Shown here: one piece after another, positions 1 to 5,961 of the stretch
Layout of the letters: every line of letters begins with the position of its first letter
How positions within the stretch are numbered: the first letter of the stretch is position 1
Notes under the pieces: model-generated
Seen by the model: only the letters and a program-made list of their open reading frames with translations
Database searches by the model: none
What the model was told of the DNA's origin: nothing
Program-made: the position numbers and the translations under genes
DNA from: DATEZO01 sp035255485
GTDB taxonomy: Bacteria; Pseudomonadota; Gammaproteobacteria; Burkholderiales; Burkholderiaceae_D
NCBI GenBank assembly: GCA_035255485.1
Contig: DATEZO010000070.1
Span: forward strand, 1 to 6,030
Direction of reading: 5' to 3'
DNA length: 6,030 bases

Positions 1-1
1 A

Positions 2-325
2 GGAGCGGCCTGTCGTGCAAGAATCGGTAGTGCGGCGCACGAACTGCAAGCTGGGCTCCATGCGCAATCATTTACCAAAAACGTATTTTTCCATACTGCA
101 ACAATGGGATGGGATTTATTTAAAAATCGCCATTCCGCTACTGGTGTCGGTATGCAAACCGTATTACCGCTATTAATTAACGGCATCTCGGTACTACTAA
201 AAAAACCCTGGCGGAAACGCTTGTCAGGGGTAGTGCTGGCGTTTACCGTAGCGGGGGTCGTTACCAGCATCATGACAGGCAAATACATGCGACAGTCCGC
301 TTGCGACAAAAGCTCGCATTCTTGA
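2..325 (+). CDS. 3' end of a small hypothetical membrane protein, 5' partial
   Basis: The frame is open from the window edge to the TGA at 323-325, so the gene probably starts outside the window. The internal ATG at 104 has no Shine-Dalgarno sequence (it is preceded by ctgcaaca), which argues against it as the true start. From that ATG the product contains two hydrophobic stretches, around QTVLPLLINGISVLL and LSGVVLAFTVAGVVTSIM, separated by a basic loop (KKPWRKR). It ends in a hydrophilic tail, SACDKSSHS. This looks like a C-terminal membrane hairpin with a positive cytoplasmic turn. The pattern faintly recalls the last two helices of NrfD/PsrC-type quinol-interacting subunits, but no diagnostic motif is visible and I do not assign a function. 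A second frame is also open from the edge to 176, so the first part may belong to that frame with a frameshift near 150-173. I am confident of a coding end here, but not of the 5' part. Confidence 0.4.
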   Translation, partial: GAACRARIGSAAHELQAGLHAQSFTKNVFFHTATMGWDLFKNRHSATGVGMQTVLPLLINGISVLLKKPWRKRLSGVVLAFTVAGVVTSIMTGKYMRQSACDKSSHS

Positions 326-440
326 TTCCGGCGCCCAATTGATTTGCGTTCGGCAATAAGACTGGCCGGCATCAGGCAAAATATTTGTTTAAGGCATTAC
401 TCCACGATCAAATGCGCGCCATAAGCGCAATTGACTGTCA

Positions 441-476
441 GCAGCCATGTTGCACCTTAACCAAGGACATGGTTGC
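441..476. repeat. long imperfect stem-loop
   Basis: GCAGCCATGT (441-450) pairs with ACATGGTTGC (467-476) over ten positions, including one G-T wobble. Inside this, CCTT (455-458) pairs with AAGG (463-466) around the loop AACC (459-462). Only the four bases TGCA (451-454) bulge out on the left. The total is 14 paired positions. No T-run follows on either strand, so it is not a standard terminator. It could be part of an unannotated RNA, a protein-binding cruciform or a degraded mobile-element end. Confidence 0.55.
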
Positions 477-584
477 TCCGATGCAAGGCATGCCACAGAG
501 ATTGCAGGTTGCATGCATTCTGCCTGCGGAGCGGCGCATATTGGCAAGTCTGTAAGGCTCTGCAATGAGGCTGGTTCAAGGGGT

Positions 585-603
585 GTGCCCCGCATGCGGG
601 CAC
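585..603. repeat. short GC-rich inverted repeat
   Basis: GTGCCC (585-590) and GGGCAC (598-603) are perfect reverse complements around the loop CGCATGC. With one bulged C the pairing can be extended to GTGCCC-GC/GCGGGCAC. An A-rich rather than T-rich stretch follows on the plus strand, so a terminator on that strand is unlikely. Its role is unknown. Confidence 0.35.
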
Positions 604-681
604 GAGAAAACAGGAACTATCAATTTGCAAAAATTCACTTACAACGGATTTGATGCGGCTATAGACAGAGCATGATTTGAT

Positions 682-702
682 TTGCATTTCATCAATATGC
701 AA
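682..702. promoter_or_regulatory. possible operator-like inverted repeat upstream of the small membrane protein gene
   Basis: TTGCAT (682-687) and ATGCAA (697-702) form a perfect 6-bp inverted repeat with a 9-nt spacer. It sits about 50 bases upstream of the start at 755, where a promoter or operator would be expected. The half-site spacing resembles that of a helix-turn-helix dimer site, but the arms are short and could arise by chance. I could not place convincing -35 and -10 boxes nearby. Confidence 0.2.
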
Positions 703-745
703 TTGCTGCACGACATGAAAATAAGGCTATCGCTATGTCATGTCT

Positions 746-749
746 GGAG
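746..749 (+). promoter_or_regulatory. ribosome binding site deciding the start at 755
   Basis: GGAG lies five bases before the ATG at 755 (spacer TAATC), which is near-ideal spacing. The alternative in-frame ATG at 740 would place this motif inside the coding sequence and has no comparable purine-rich site in front of it. The downstream start is therefore preferred. Confidence 0.7.
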
Positions 750-754
750 TAATC

Positions 755-958
755 ATGGATATTCATGAATTGCAAATGGAAGACTTCATTGAAGCAAAGC
801 GCCAACAGGAAATCAGGCGGCGAAATGCGATGTTCAAACAGCAGACGGGACAATCAAAAGGCTTTTTCCGGGAAGATAACACGATGCTGATAATCGCAAC
901 GCTTGTCGCCTGCCTGTCCTGGTTTTTTGTGGGGATGCAGGTATTCAAGAGCATCTGA
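755..958 (+). CDS. small single-pass membrane protein of unknown function
   Basis: The gene encodes 67 residues starting MDIHELQMED. The first 40 or so residues are highly charged and probably helical (EAKRQQEIRRRNAMFKQQ), suggesting a cytoplasmic amphipathic or coiled-coil region. A single hydrophobic segment follows at about residues 45-64 (LIIATLVACLSWFFVGMQVF), and the protein stops shortly after it, as in a tail-anchored protein. There is no signal-peptidase site or lipobox. A good ribosome binding site and this coherent two-part layout support real coding despite the small size. I do not recognise a family. It converges on the minus-strand operon, whose stop codon is 90 bases away, with no obvious terminator between them. 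An in-frame ATG at 740 would add five residues but is less well supported. Confidence 0.65.
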   Translation: MDIHELQMEDFIEAKRQQEIRRRNAMFKQQTGQSKGFFREDNTMLIIATLVACLSWFFVGMQVFKSI

Positions 959-1048
959 CAGGATGAAACAGACAGGGGTGCGTGCTCTGATCTTTTCGAG
1001 GTTTCGCAATTTCAACATAACGTCCAAAGCGTCGATGAATGTCGCAAG

Positions 1049-2524
1049 CTAATCCATAATGAATTCGATTGAAGCGCCTGGATAAAGCCGAGTGATTGTG
1101 TGGAAAGCGATGCCAGAGAGAATCGCCTGCATACGTTCACTCGCTTGACCCGGATCGGATTCTGCGCGCAGTACCTGCCATTCATTGTTGAGCGCTTCAT
1201 CGACGGCGGCAACCGCCTGCTCCACCTCATCCTGCCAGAACGCCGGCGCTTCGCTCTCTATGAAATTGCCGCGCCCGCGCCCGAAATGAATCACAGCCAG
1301 GTAACGCAACATGCCGGCGACAACCAGCGTGCGCAGGAACGCATCGGTGAACTGCATGGTCGGCTGCTGCCGGTCGGTCGTCGAATTAAAGCCCCATGCG
1401 GCGCCGGCGAAAGTCAGCGCGCCAACCACGCTGCCAAGCAGTGCGCCGGCGCCGAGCGTCAGGCCGCCCGCCATCAGATCGGCCGACAAGCCGGTTGCCG
1501 CGCCGGAAATCACCGCCCCGAGAAGGCCGGCCTGGGTCTTGTCGATCGGCGCGCGGATTACAAAATTTTGGCGCACCCGCGCATTGATCCTGCCCGCCTC
1601 GCTGGGATCGAGCTTGTGTAGTGCGAGCAGGCCGGCGGTAGTGCGTTCGATGTCGAGGTTGAGACGCGCGATCAGTGCGCTCATCGCCTGGTCTTGCCGT
1701 TGCTGATCGCCGCTCCTGCCCAGGCCGACCGCTTTCAGTGCCGATTTGAGCAGCGTTTTATTCTCGACTTCAACCGGCTGGCGATCTCGTGCCGCCGCCA
1801 CAATCTGCTGTGCTGTCAGATGCATTGCTTGCCGGAAGCGTTGTGCATTGTTCGTTTCCCACAATGCAAACAGGCGCGCATAACCGGCCGCTTTCGGCGC
1901 ACTGATCAGCTTGCCGACCGCCTCGTAAAATACGCGTTCATGCACCCAGCATCGGGCAAAGGCATCCAGCGCAAGTACTTCCCTGACCATCGGATATTGA
2001 TCGAGATGCCGGCTCCAGCGAACCTGCTCTGCCCGCTCTTCCGATGCCGGGCGCGGTTGTCCCATCTGATTCAGCAAGACGACTACGGGCTTGCCTAGCC
2101 ACTCCAGTATATGCATTTCGGCAGCAAGGTAACCAGCGTCTTTCGGATGCTCGGATGAATTGACCAGATACAGCACCACATCAGCGGCATCCCTGGCGGT
2201 GCGCAGCGCCTGTTGGCTCAACCAGAATGGGCAGTCGCGATAGCGATCCAGCACTTCGCGCAGGAACCAGCCGATCGGATTCCCGGACATCCCCAGGCGC
2301 TTGAGCAGGCGTACCGAGTCACCGAAACCAGGTGTGTCCCACAACTGCAGGGAATCACCCGTGCTTGTCGTCAGCAGCGTGTGGGACTCGGCAAAGATGG
2401 TAACGTGAGCCGCATCGCGCACTTCGCCGACATCGGTGCCGATCAAGGTTCTTGCGAGTGTGGTCTTGCCGTTATTCGTATGCGAAATCAGCGCCAGTTG
2501 GACTTGGACCGGAGTAGCGTTCAT
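1049..2524 (-). CDS. Era/TrmE-like GTPase with C-terminal DUF3482 region
   Basis: A 491-residue protein with an N-terminal TRAFAC-type G domain. The P-loop is SHTNNGKT (residues 14-21), with serine in place of the usual first glycine. A G2-like threonine lies at 42 (HVTIF), and G3 is DTPGFGD at 63-69. The G4 position follows the hydrophobic strand VVVLL but reads NQMG (152-155) rather than NKxD, so guanine recognition is atypical. After a helical linker comes a Gly/Ala-rich hydrophobic stretch (about 332-379), which could insert into or lie on a membrane. A soluble C-terminal tail, about 110 residues, follows. This arrangement matches proteins annotated as GTPase/DUF3482, whose cellular role is not known. 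The start overlaps the DUF2868 stop by four bases, so translation is probably coupled. Family assignment is from memory of the family pattern. GTP binding is likely from the motifs, and the biological function is unknown. Confidence 0.88.
   Translation of the reverse strand: MNATPVQVQLALISHTNNGKTTLARTLIGTDVGEVRDAAHVTIFAESHTLLTTSTGDSLQLWDTPGFGDSVRLLKRLGMSGNPIGWFLREVLDRYRDCPFWLSQQALRTARDAADVVLYLVNSSEHPKDAGYLAAEMHILEWLGKPVVVLLNQMGQPRPASEERAEQVRWSRHLDQYPMVREVLALDAFARCWVHERVFYEAVGKLISAPKAAGYARLFALWETNNAQRFRQAMHLTAQQIVAAARDRQPVEVENKTLLKSALKAVGLGRSGDQQRQDQAMSALIARLNLDIERTTAGLLALHKLDPSEAGRINARVRQNFVIRAPIDKTQAGLLGAVISGAATGLSADLMAGGLTLGAGALLGSVVGALTFAGAAWGFNSTTDRQQPTMQFTDAFLRTLVVAGMLRYLAVIHFGRGRGNFIESEAPAFWQDEVEQAVAAVDEALNNEWQVLRAESDPGQASERMQAILSGIAFHTITRLYPGASIEFIMD
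2521..2524 (-). promoter_or_regulatory. ATGA stop-start overlap (translational coupling)
   Basis: On the minus strand the start codon of the GTPase gene and the TGA of the DUF2868 gene share the tetranucleotide ATGA. Such overlaps usually allow ribosomes to terminate and restart. This implies co-transcription and roughly matched synthesis of the two proteins, which fits a two-component membrane/GTPase unit. Confidence 0.85.
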
Positions 2525-3996
2525 GATACGGCCGATAAAATCAGTCCGGCGCCGCTATCGACCGGATGAGCCCCGGGATCGATCAGGTTCACGATCGTCG
2601 CGGGTGCCTGGTGAAAGCTGCAGAACTGTTGCCACAGCGCGATGCGTTCCGCCATCCGCGCCTTGCCGCTGCCCTGCGTACCGACGCGCTCAAGGTAGCC
2701 TGATTCATCGATCAGTACGGCAATGCCGCGCGCTGATTCACGCACCAGATAATCCAGGAAAGCGCCATGGTTTTCCTTTTCAGGCGTGGCGGCCAGATTG
2801 AACAGCACCGCCGTCAGCGCCACGCCGGCATCGTTCAGTGCGGTATCCCGCAGCGCGTCTTGCGGCTCTTCGCCATAAGCACTCGAGGGGCGCAGCATTA
2901 CCCGCGCCCGCTCTCCGAGCAGCATGGTCGCAATGGCGGCCAGGCCTTTATCGCGCGCTTCATCCACTGTAAAACTATACGGTAGCACACGCAAAATGCC
3001 GGCGGCACCACCGATTGCCTGATTAAGTTTGCGAAAATACGGCTGCTCCAGATCGAGCGGGAAATTCTTTGACAGTTTCCGTACCCGCCAATGGGCGGCG
3101 GCAACAAGCAGTGTGCGCGGCAATACCACCAGCAGGAACAAGGTGGCGGCATACAGATGCACCCAGCGCGCACCGCCCATTGATGACGGCGTTTGCGCAA
3201 ATCGCAGTGATTCAATCTCGGCGATGGAAAAATCCTGCAGATGAAATACCGCAACGGCAGGCATGAACAGCGCGGACAGGAGCGCATGCACCTGCGCAGC
3301 ATCGAGAAATGTGCTCTCCCAGCCTGCCGCATATTGCGACAGAAAGCCGCGCGCATACAGGGACAATACTGCGCCGACCGCAAACAGCGCCGCGCTCAGA
3401 TGTATCGTCCGGCTTACTCTGGCCGTTGCCAGCCGGCTGCTCAGTTGCACCCATTCTTGCGTAAAAGCCAGCAGCGCATTCGCCAATGCGTGCGGCAGCT
3501 TGCGCGGCAATACTGCCTTGCTTGCGCCGAGCAGGCGGACCAGGCCCGCATGCGGTCGGCCAGATCTGCCGGGAGGAAGGATTTTCCAGATCAGTATTCC
3601 CGCATAGACCAGCAGATTCCAGCCGATGATCAGCAGCAGCGGTGCAGATAACAGATCGACGCGGTGAGGGTCGCTGATCCGATCCATGCCCGCGCCTGCC
3701 AGCAAAGCCAGCAGCGGCAACCAGGTCATCAGCGTAATTACGCCATTGCGTCGTTTGTAGAACAAGGCAAACGATGGAATTCGTTCAGCAATTCTCTTGA
3801 GAATCTGCTCGGAGCGTTGCTGCAGGAAATGTTCCATTGTCATTTCTGACTGGGTATCGGCAGCCTGCCATTGCGCCAGCTCTTTCGCGCTGCGACTGGC
3901 ATACATGCGATCATCCTCGCTCAGGATCTCGCGTTTCTGATCCGCGGTTTCGATAGCGCGCACCAAAATCACATCTCTGGCAACCTGTTCGTTCAT
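2521..3996 (-). CDS. DUF2868 family polytopic inner-membrane protein
   Basis: A 491-residue protein that I place in the DUF2868 family, from its N-terminal pattern (LVRAIETAD...LSEDDR), its partner gene and its C-terminal blocks. Residues 1-80 are charged and helical, presumably cytoplasmic. About five hydrophobic segments follow, near 86-104, 113-138, 197-216, 236-253 and 278-302. The remainder (about 305-491) is soluble and includes LPYSFTVDEA (338-347), NLAATPEKENHGAFLDYL (400-417) and VLIDESGYLERVG (427-439). A Walker-A-like GTQGSGKA occurs at 439-446, but it lacks the final Ser/Thr and lies too near the C-terminus for a normal P-loop domain. The start is supported by AGGAAAGG just upstream. 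The gene lies 15 bases after the methyltransferase stop and overlaps the GTPase start. The biochemical function of DUF2868 is unknown. I infer that it anchors or regulates the adjacent GTPase. Confidence 0.85.
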   Translation of the reverse strand: MNEQVARDVILVRAIETADQKREILSEDDRMYASRSAKELAQWQAADTQSEMTMEHFLQQRSEQILKRIAERIPSFALFYKRRNGVITLMTWLPLLALLAGAGMDRISDPHRVDLLSAPLLLIIGWNLLVYAGILIWKILPPGRSGRPHAGLVRLLGASKAVLPRKLPHALANALLAFTQEWVQLSSRLATARVSRTIHLSAALFAVGAVLSLYARGFLSQYAAGWESTFLDAAQVHALLSALFMPAVAVFHLQDFSIAEIESLRFAQTPSSMGGARWVHLYAATLFLLVVLPRTLLVAAAHWRVRKLSKNFPLDLEQPYFRKLNQAIGGAAGILRVLPYSFTVDEARDKGLAAIATMLLGERARVMLRPSSAYGEEPQDALRDTALNDAGVALTAVLFNLAATPEKENHGAFLDYLVRESARGIAVLIDESGYLERVGTQGSGKARMAERIALWQQFCSFHQAPATIVNLIDPGAHPVDSGAGLILSAVS

Positions 3997-3997
3997 G

Positions 3998-4005
3998 CCT
4001 TTCCT
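3998..4005 (-). promoter_or_regulatory. ribosome binding site of the DUF2868 gene
   Basis: Read on the minus strand, AGGAAAGG ends one base before the ATG at 3996. Its AGGA core is five bases from the start codon. It fills most of the 15-base gap after the methyltransferase stop codon, leaving no room for an independent promoter outside the preceding gene. Confidence 0.65.
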
Positions 4006-4011
4006 GCCTTG

Positions 4012-4464
4012 TCAGTAAATCCAGGGGATTAATTTTTTTACCCGGATTCTATAGGATGCATATTCAGGATACTGTTCCTGCAGCCAGATTTCCTCGCGAC
4101 GAGCCTTCAGGTCAAAGAAGACGAGGAGAGCGAGAGTAAGTAGCAGCCGCAGCGGACTCAAGGTGGCCAAGGACAAGCCGAGACAACCAATCAGAACGGC
4201 AAAATAGATAGGATGGCGCACGAATCGATATGCACCAGTGGTAACAAGCTGGCCTTGCGGCAGCGGGCGTGGAAAAGGCGTCAAGGATCGTCCCAGATTA
4301 AGTGTGCTCCACACCAGCAGCAGAATGCCAATCAGCGCCAATATCCATCCGATAAAATGAAACATTCCGGCATTCGGCCAAACGGGCCCAACTGGCGGTG
4401 CAAAAACAAACAAGGCCAGAAGCACGGCCTGGGCAATGACCCATGTCTCACCACGACGTCCCAT
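4012..4464 (-). CDS. isoprenylcysteine carboxyl methyltransferase (ICMT)-type membrane methyltransferase
   Basis: A 150-residue integral membrane protein with hydrophobic helices at about 9-28, 34-53, 86-102 and 105-118. The ICMT/PEMT signature is present: GAYRFVRHPIYF at 77-88 (Arg-His-Pro-x-Tyr) and, after the last helix, ARREEIWLQEQYPEYASY at 121-138 with the paired Glu and the basic end RVKKLIPW. In characterised members these two blocks form the S-adenosylmethionine pocket. Bacterial members of this length are common, but their substrates are mostly unknown, so methylation of prenylated cysteine should not be assumed. It is the first gene of the three-gene minus-strand unit, and its stop is 15 bases before the DUF2868 start. 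The start ATG has a strong GAGGAG five bases upstream. The family call is firm, and both the substrate and the functional link to the downstream GTPase pair are unknown. Confidence 0.88.
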   Translation of the reverse strand: MGRRGETWVIAQAVLLALFVFAPPVGPVWPNAGMFHFIGWILALIGILLLVWSTLNLGRSLTPFPRPLPQGQLVTTGAYRFVRHPIYFAVLIGCLGLSLATLSPLRLLLTLALLVFFDLKARREEIWLQEQYPEYASYRIRVKKLIPWIY

Positions 4465-4469
4465 GTATA

Positions 4470-4475
4470 CTCCTC
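4470..4475 (-). promoter_or_regulatory. strong ribosome binding site of the methyltransferase gene
   Basis: On the minus strand GAGGAG is followed by TATAC and then ATG, a near-consensus Shine-Dalgarno sequence with five-base spacing. It fixes the start at 4464 and suggests efficient initiation for the first gene of the operon. Confidence 0.8.
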
Positions 4476-4508
4476 AGTGTTCGCTGCCCGAGCCATTGCC
4501 TTGCCTTC

Positions 4509-4524
4509 CGTTGCTGCGGCAACG
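4509..4524. repeat. small hairpin in the operon leader region
   Basis: CGTTGC (4509-4514) and GCAACG (4519-4524) are perfect reverse complements around a four-base loop. The loop reads TGCG on the plus strand and CGCA on the minus strand. It lies 44 to 60 bases upstream of the methyltransferase start, in what would be the minus-strand leader or promoter area. No T-run follows on either strand. The rest of the 4465-4619 gap is AT-rich around 4530-4560 (for example ttttaaatcg), where a promoter could lie, but I cannot assign its boxes. Confidence 0.3.
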
Positions 4525-4613
4525 ACTGCTTAAAACGCAAAAAAGAACCTTTTAAATCGAAACCCGTCACCCTGGCTTTCTCGAACGCAAACAGTGGGCA
4601 GGCAAGCGCTATT

Positions 4614-4633
4614 TCACTATCACGTGATAGTGA
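4614..4633. promoter_or_regulatory. perfect 20-bp palindrome spanning the oxidoreductase stop codon
   Basis: TCACTATCACGTGATAGTGA reads the same on both strands with no loop and no mismatch. It includes the minus-strand TGA of the oxidoreductase gene (4622-4620) and its last residues (TIT). With equal base frequencies, a perfect 10-bp half-site with no spacer is expected about 0.006 times in a window of this size, so it is unlikely to be chance. It has no adjacent T-tract, so a rho-independent terminator is unlikely. A dimeric regulator's binding site, about 150 bases upstream of the methyltransferase operon, is one possibility. A structured mRNA 3' end is another. Confidence 0.6.
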
Positions 4634-5675
4634 CCAGTGGTGTTGTTACTCCCGGGAGCGTAGATACGAAATTCGCTCCCATCAGCTTTGCCGGCGTCCA
4701 TGTTCCGGACTCCTTCCGCCCCTGGAGAAAACTATTTACGATGGTCAAGGCGCCATGCACGGTCAAGACATAACCGTTGGGCGTCGTAAATCGCACTACT
4801 GCCGTCTTTCCTTCCGTATCGCGTGCTTCGCCCCATATGTAAGTGCGCAAGGTCTGGAGCGTTGTCCAGTCCGGGCCTTTTACTTTCTTTTCTATGCGCC
4901 TTATGAGGCTGTCTTTCAGGAATTGGGAATGAAGCAACGGGCCGGCCAGGTTTATCGCTTTTAATATCCAGACGGCCATGTACGATGAAGCAATGTACAC
5001 CGTAATGTTAGGTATTTGTGTAGTGTGAAAAGCGGAGGAAACATCCCCCCACGGAATTGACATGGCGGTTTTCAAGCCGTTGCCGAAATCAATGGAACGG
5101 ACAGCATGAGCGAACGGCACCCTGATGATATGGCCGTTCTTCCTGACTTGCCCGCCTTTCCCGAGGTTTTCGACAACCGTTTTTGCTGTCCCGGGTGACA
5201 ACTCCGTATCAGCCTCGAACCCAAGCGCTAATTCGATGGCATTCGGCAGCGCCTGTTTGAGAAGCAGGGCCGCACAGTCGGTTGGGATGACATCGAAACC
5301 TATGCCCGGGCAAATCACGACCCCCGCCTCTTGCGCGCGCACATTGAATCGCTGTGCTTCCTCGAATACGGAAATCTCACCCGTGATATCGAAATAATGC
5401 GCCCCGGCTCTCATGCAAGCCTCCATCATTGGCGTGGCAGTCCGGACGAAGGGGCCGGCACAGTTCAGGACAACCTGAACGCCAAGCAGATTTTGCAAAA
5501 TGTCTGTTTCGGAATCCAAGCTGAATACTCGGGATTTCAACTGCAGAGCTTGTGCCAAAGGGATGATGGCTTGCGTATTGCGCCCGGCAAGCACAGGCGA
5601 CAGGCCGAGCTTTATCGCCTGTTCGGCGATAAGCTGGCCGGCATATCCATTTGCGCCATATATCAGCCAGTCCAT
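4620..5675 (-). CDS. saccharopine dehydrogenase-like NAD(P)-binding oxidoreductase
   Basis: A 351-residue protein when started at the ATG at 5675. The N-terminus is a Rossmann strand and dinucleotide loop, WLIYGANGYAGQLIAE (3-18), with AGR at 30-32 as a likely NADP phosphate contact. Family blocks follow in order: NCAGPF (71-76), DITGE (96-100), PGIGFDVIPTDC (123-134), SPGTAKT (160-166) and IPWGD (207-211). A hydrophobic stretch lies near 225-245. This matches the saccharopine dehydrogenase NADP-domain family (Sacchrp_dh_NADP, related to trans-acting enoyl reductases). Most of these do not act on saccharopine and their substrates are unknown. The frame is open 61 codons further upstream to 5858, but that extension has no family similarity, crosses the IS remnant antisense and precedes the first Rossmann strand, so I reject it. 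The ribosome binding site is weak (GGGAAAAGCA before ATG). The stop lies inside the 20-bp palindrome. Confidence 0.87.
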   Translation of the reverse strand: MDWLIYGANGYAGQLIAEQAIKLGLSPVLAGRNTQAIIPLAQALQLKSRVFSLDSETDILQNLLGVQVVLNCAGPFVRTATPMMEACMRAGAHYFDITGEISVFEEAQRFNVRAQEAGVVICPGIGFDVIPTDCAALLLKQALPNAIELALGFEADTELSPGTAKTVVENLGKGGQVRKNGHIIRVPFAHAVRSIDFGNGLKTAMSIPWGDVSSAFHTTQIPNITVYIASSYMAVWILKAINLAGPLLHSQFLKDSLIRRIEKKVKGPDWTTLQTLRTYIWGEARDTEGKTAVVRFTTPNGYVLTVHGALTIVNSFLQGRKESGTWTPAKLMGANFVSTLPGVTTPLVTIT

Positions 5676-5783
5676 TGCTTTTCCCGGTAAGAAGAATGCT
5701 GCCTGAACAATGTGCCATTTGAACGCCTTTGGGCTTGTTGGGTGTTGACGTTCGTCCGATATTGAGTCAGTTTTTTCGAAAGG
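5676..5783. other. divergent spacer between the oxidoreductase gene and the IS3 remnant
   Basis: This spacer should contain the minus-strand promoter of the oxidoreductase gene. I could not place a convincing -35/-10 pair on that strand. A plus-strand TTGACG at 5745-5750 has no -10 partner at a proper distance. No operator palindrome or IS terminal repeat was recognised. Confidence 0.4.
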
Positions 5784-5953
5784 ATGGTCAAGGATCAACA
5801 CTTGAACCTTGGCCATATCTGCCAGAGCATGGACTTGATGGATTCGGCAGTGCGGCACTGGATCGGACAGTATGAAGCCGAGAACCGCGAATTACGCTCG
5901 GACAACGATCTCTTCAAACAGTCTCGGCCTTCGTTGCGCGTAAACTGAAATAA
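5784..5953 (+). pseudogene. IS3-family transposase orfA remnant, frameshifted
   Basis: From the ATG at 5784 the translation MVKDQHLNLGHICQSMDLMD, then AVRHWIGQYEAE, matches the helix-turn-helix region of IS3-family OrfA proteins (typically ...LNL..VCQSMDLG.SAVRRWV.QY.AE). It passes directly into NRELRSDNDLFKQ, the leucine-zipper end. The usual linker of about 20 residues between these parts is absent, suggesting an in-frame deletion. After KQ the frame is lost and would stop at 5946-5948. The neighbouring frame then gives SAFVARKLK and a TAA at 5951-5953, the expected OrfA ending, so one base appears to be missing near 5922. The normal N-terminus is not recognisable upstream, because a stop lies at 5763-5765. 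The element is dead by inspection. It lies divergent to the oxidoreductase gene. Confidence 0.75.
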
Positions 5954-5961
5954 CCTGTCGC

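Larger units (their letters stand above)
326..739. other. intergenic region without a convincing gene
   Basis: This stretch of about 410 bases separates the partial membrane protein from the small membrane protein gene. Open frames exist on both strands (447-653 plus, 389-595 and 457-711 minus). Their translations are rich in Cys, His and Arg, have no recognisable domain and lack ribosome binding sites, so I treat them as chance. No tRNA or rRNA was recognised. What it does hold is inverted repeats: a long stem-loop at 441-476, a short one at 585-603 and one at 682-702. The last of these lies just upstream of the next gene. No T-rich rho-independent terminator for the upstream gene is evident. 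Confidence 0.6.

Noticed and set aside
585..603. GC-rich inverted repeat as a rho-independent terminator
   Set aside because: There is no T-run after the stem on the plus strand and no adjacent gene ending there on the minus strand.
389..711. Three overlapping small open frames in the spacer
   Set aside because: They lack ribosome binding sites and show no domain, hydrophobic pattern or protein-like composition. They overlap each other on both strands.
326..739. CRISPR array, tRNA or integron attC site
   Set aside because: No regularly spaced direct repeats, no cloverleaf or CCA end, and no core-site pairs (GTTRRRY/RYYYAAC) around the stem-loop were seen.
1100..2569. Long plus-strand open frames opposite the GTPase gene
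   Set aside because: They mirror the codon pattern of the GC-rich minus-strand gene. Their translations are Arg/Ala/Pro-rich with no recognisable domain.
2659..2682. Walker-A-like GTQGSGKA in the DUF2868 protein
   Set aside because: The final Ser/Thr is replaced by Ala. Only about 45 residues follow, too few for a P-loop NTPase fold, so it is probably coincidental or at most vestigial.
5676..5858. 61-codon N-terminal extension of the oxidoreductase
   Set aside because: The extension precedes the first Rossmann strand, has no family-like sequence and runs antisense across the transposase remnant. The ATG at 5675 gives the normal N-terminus of the family.
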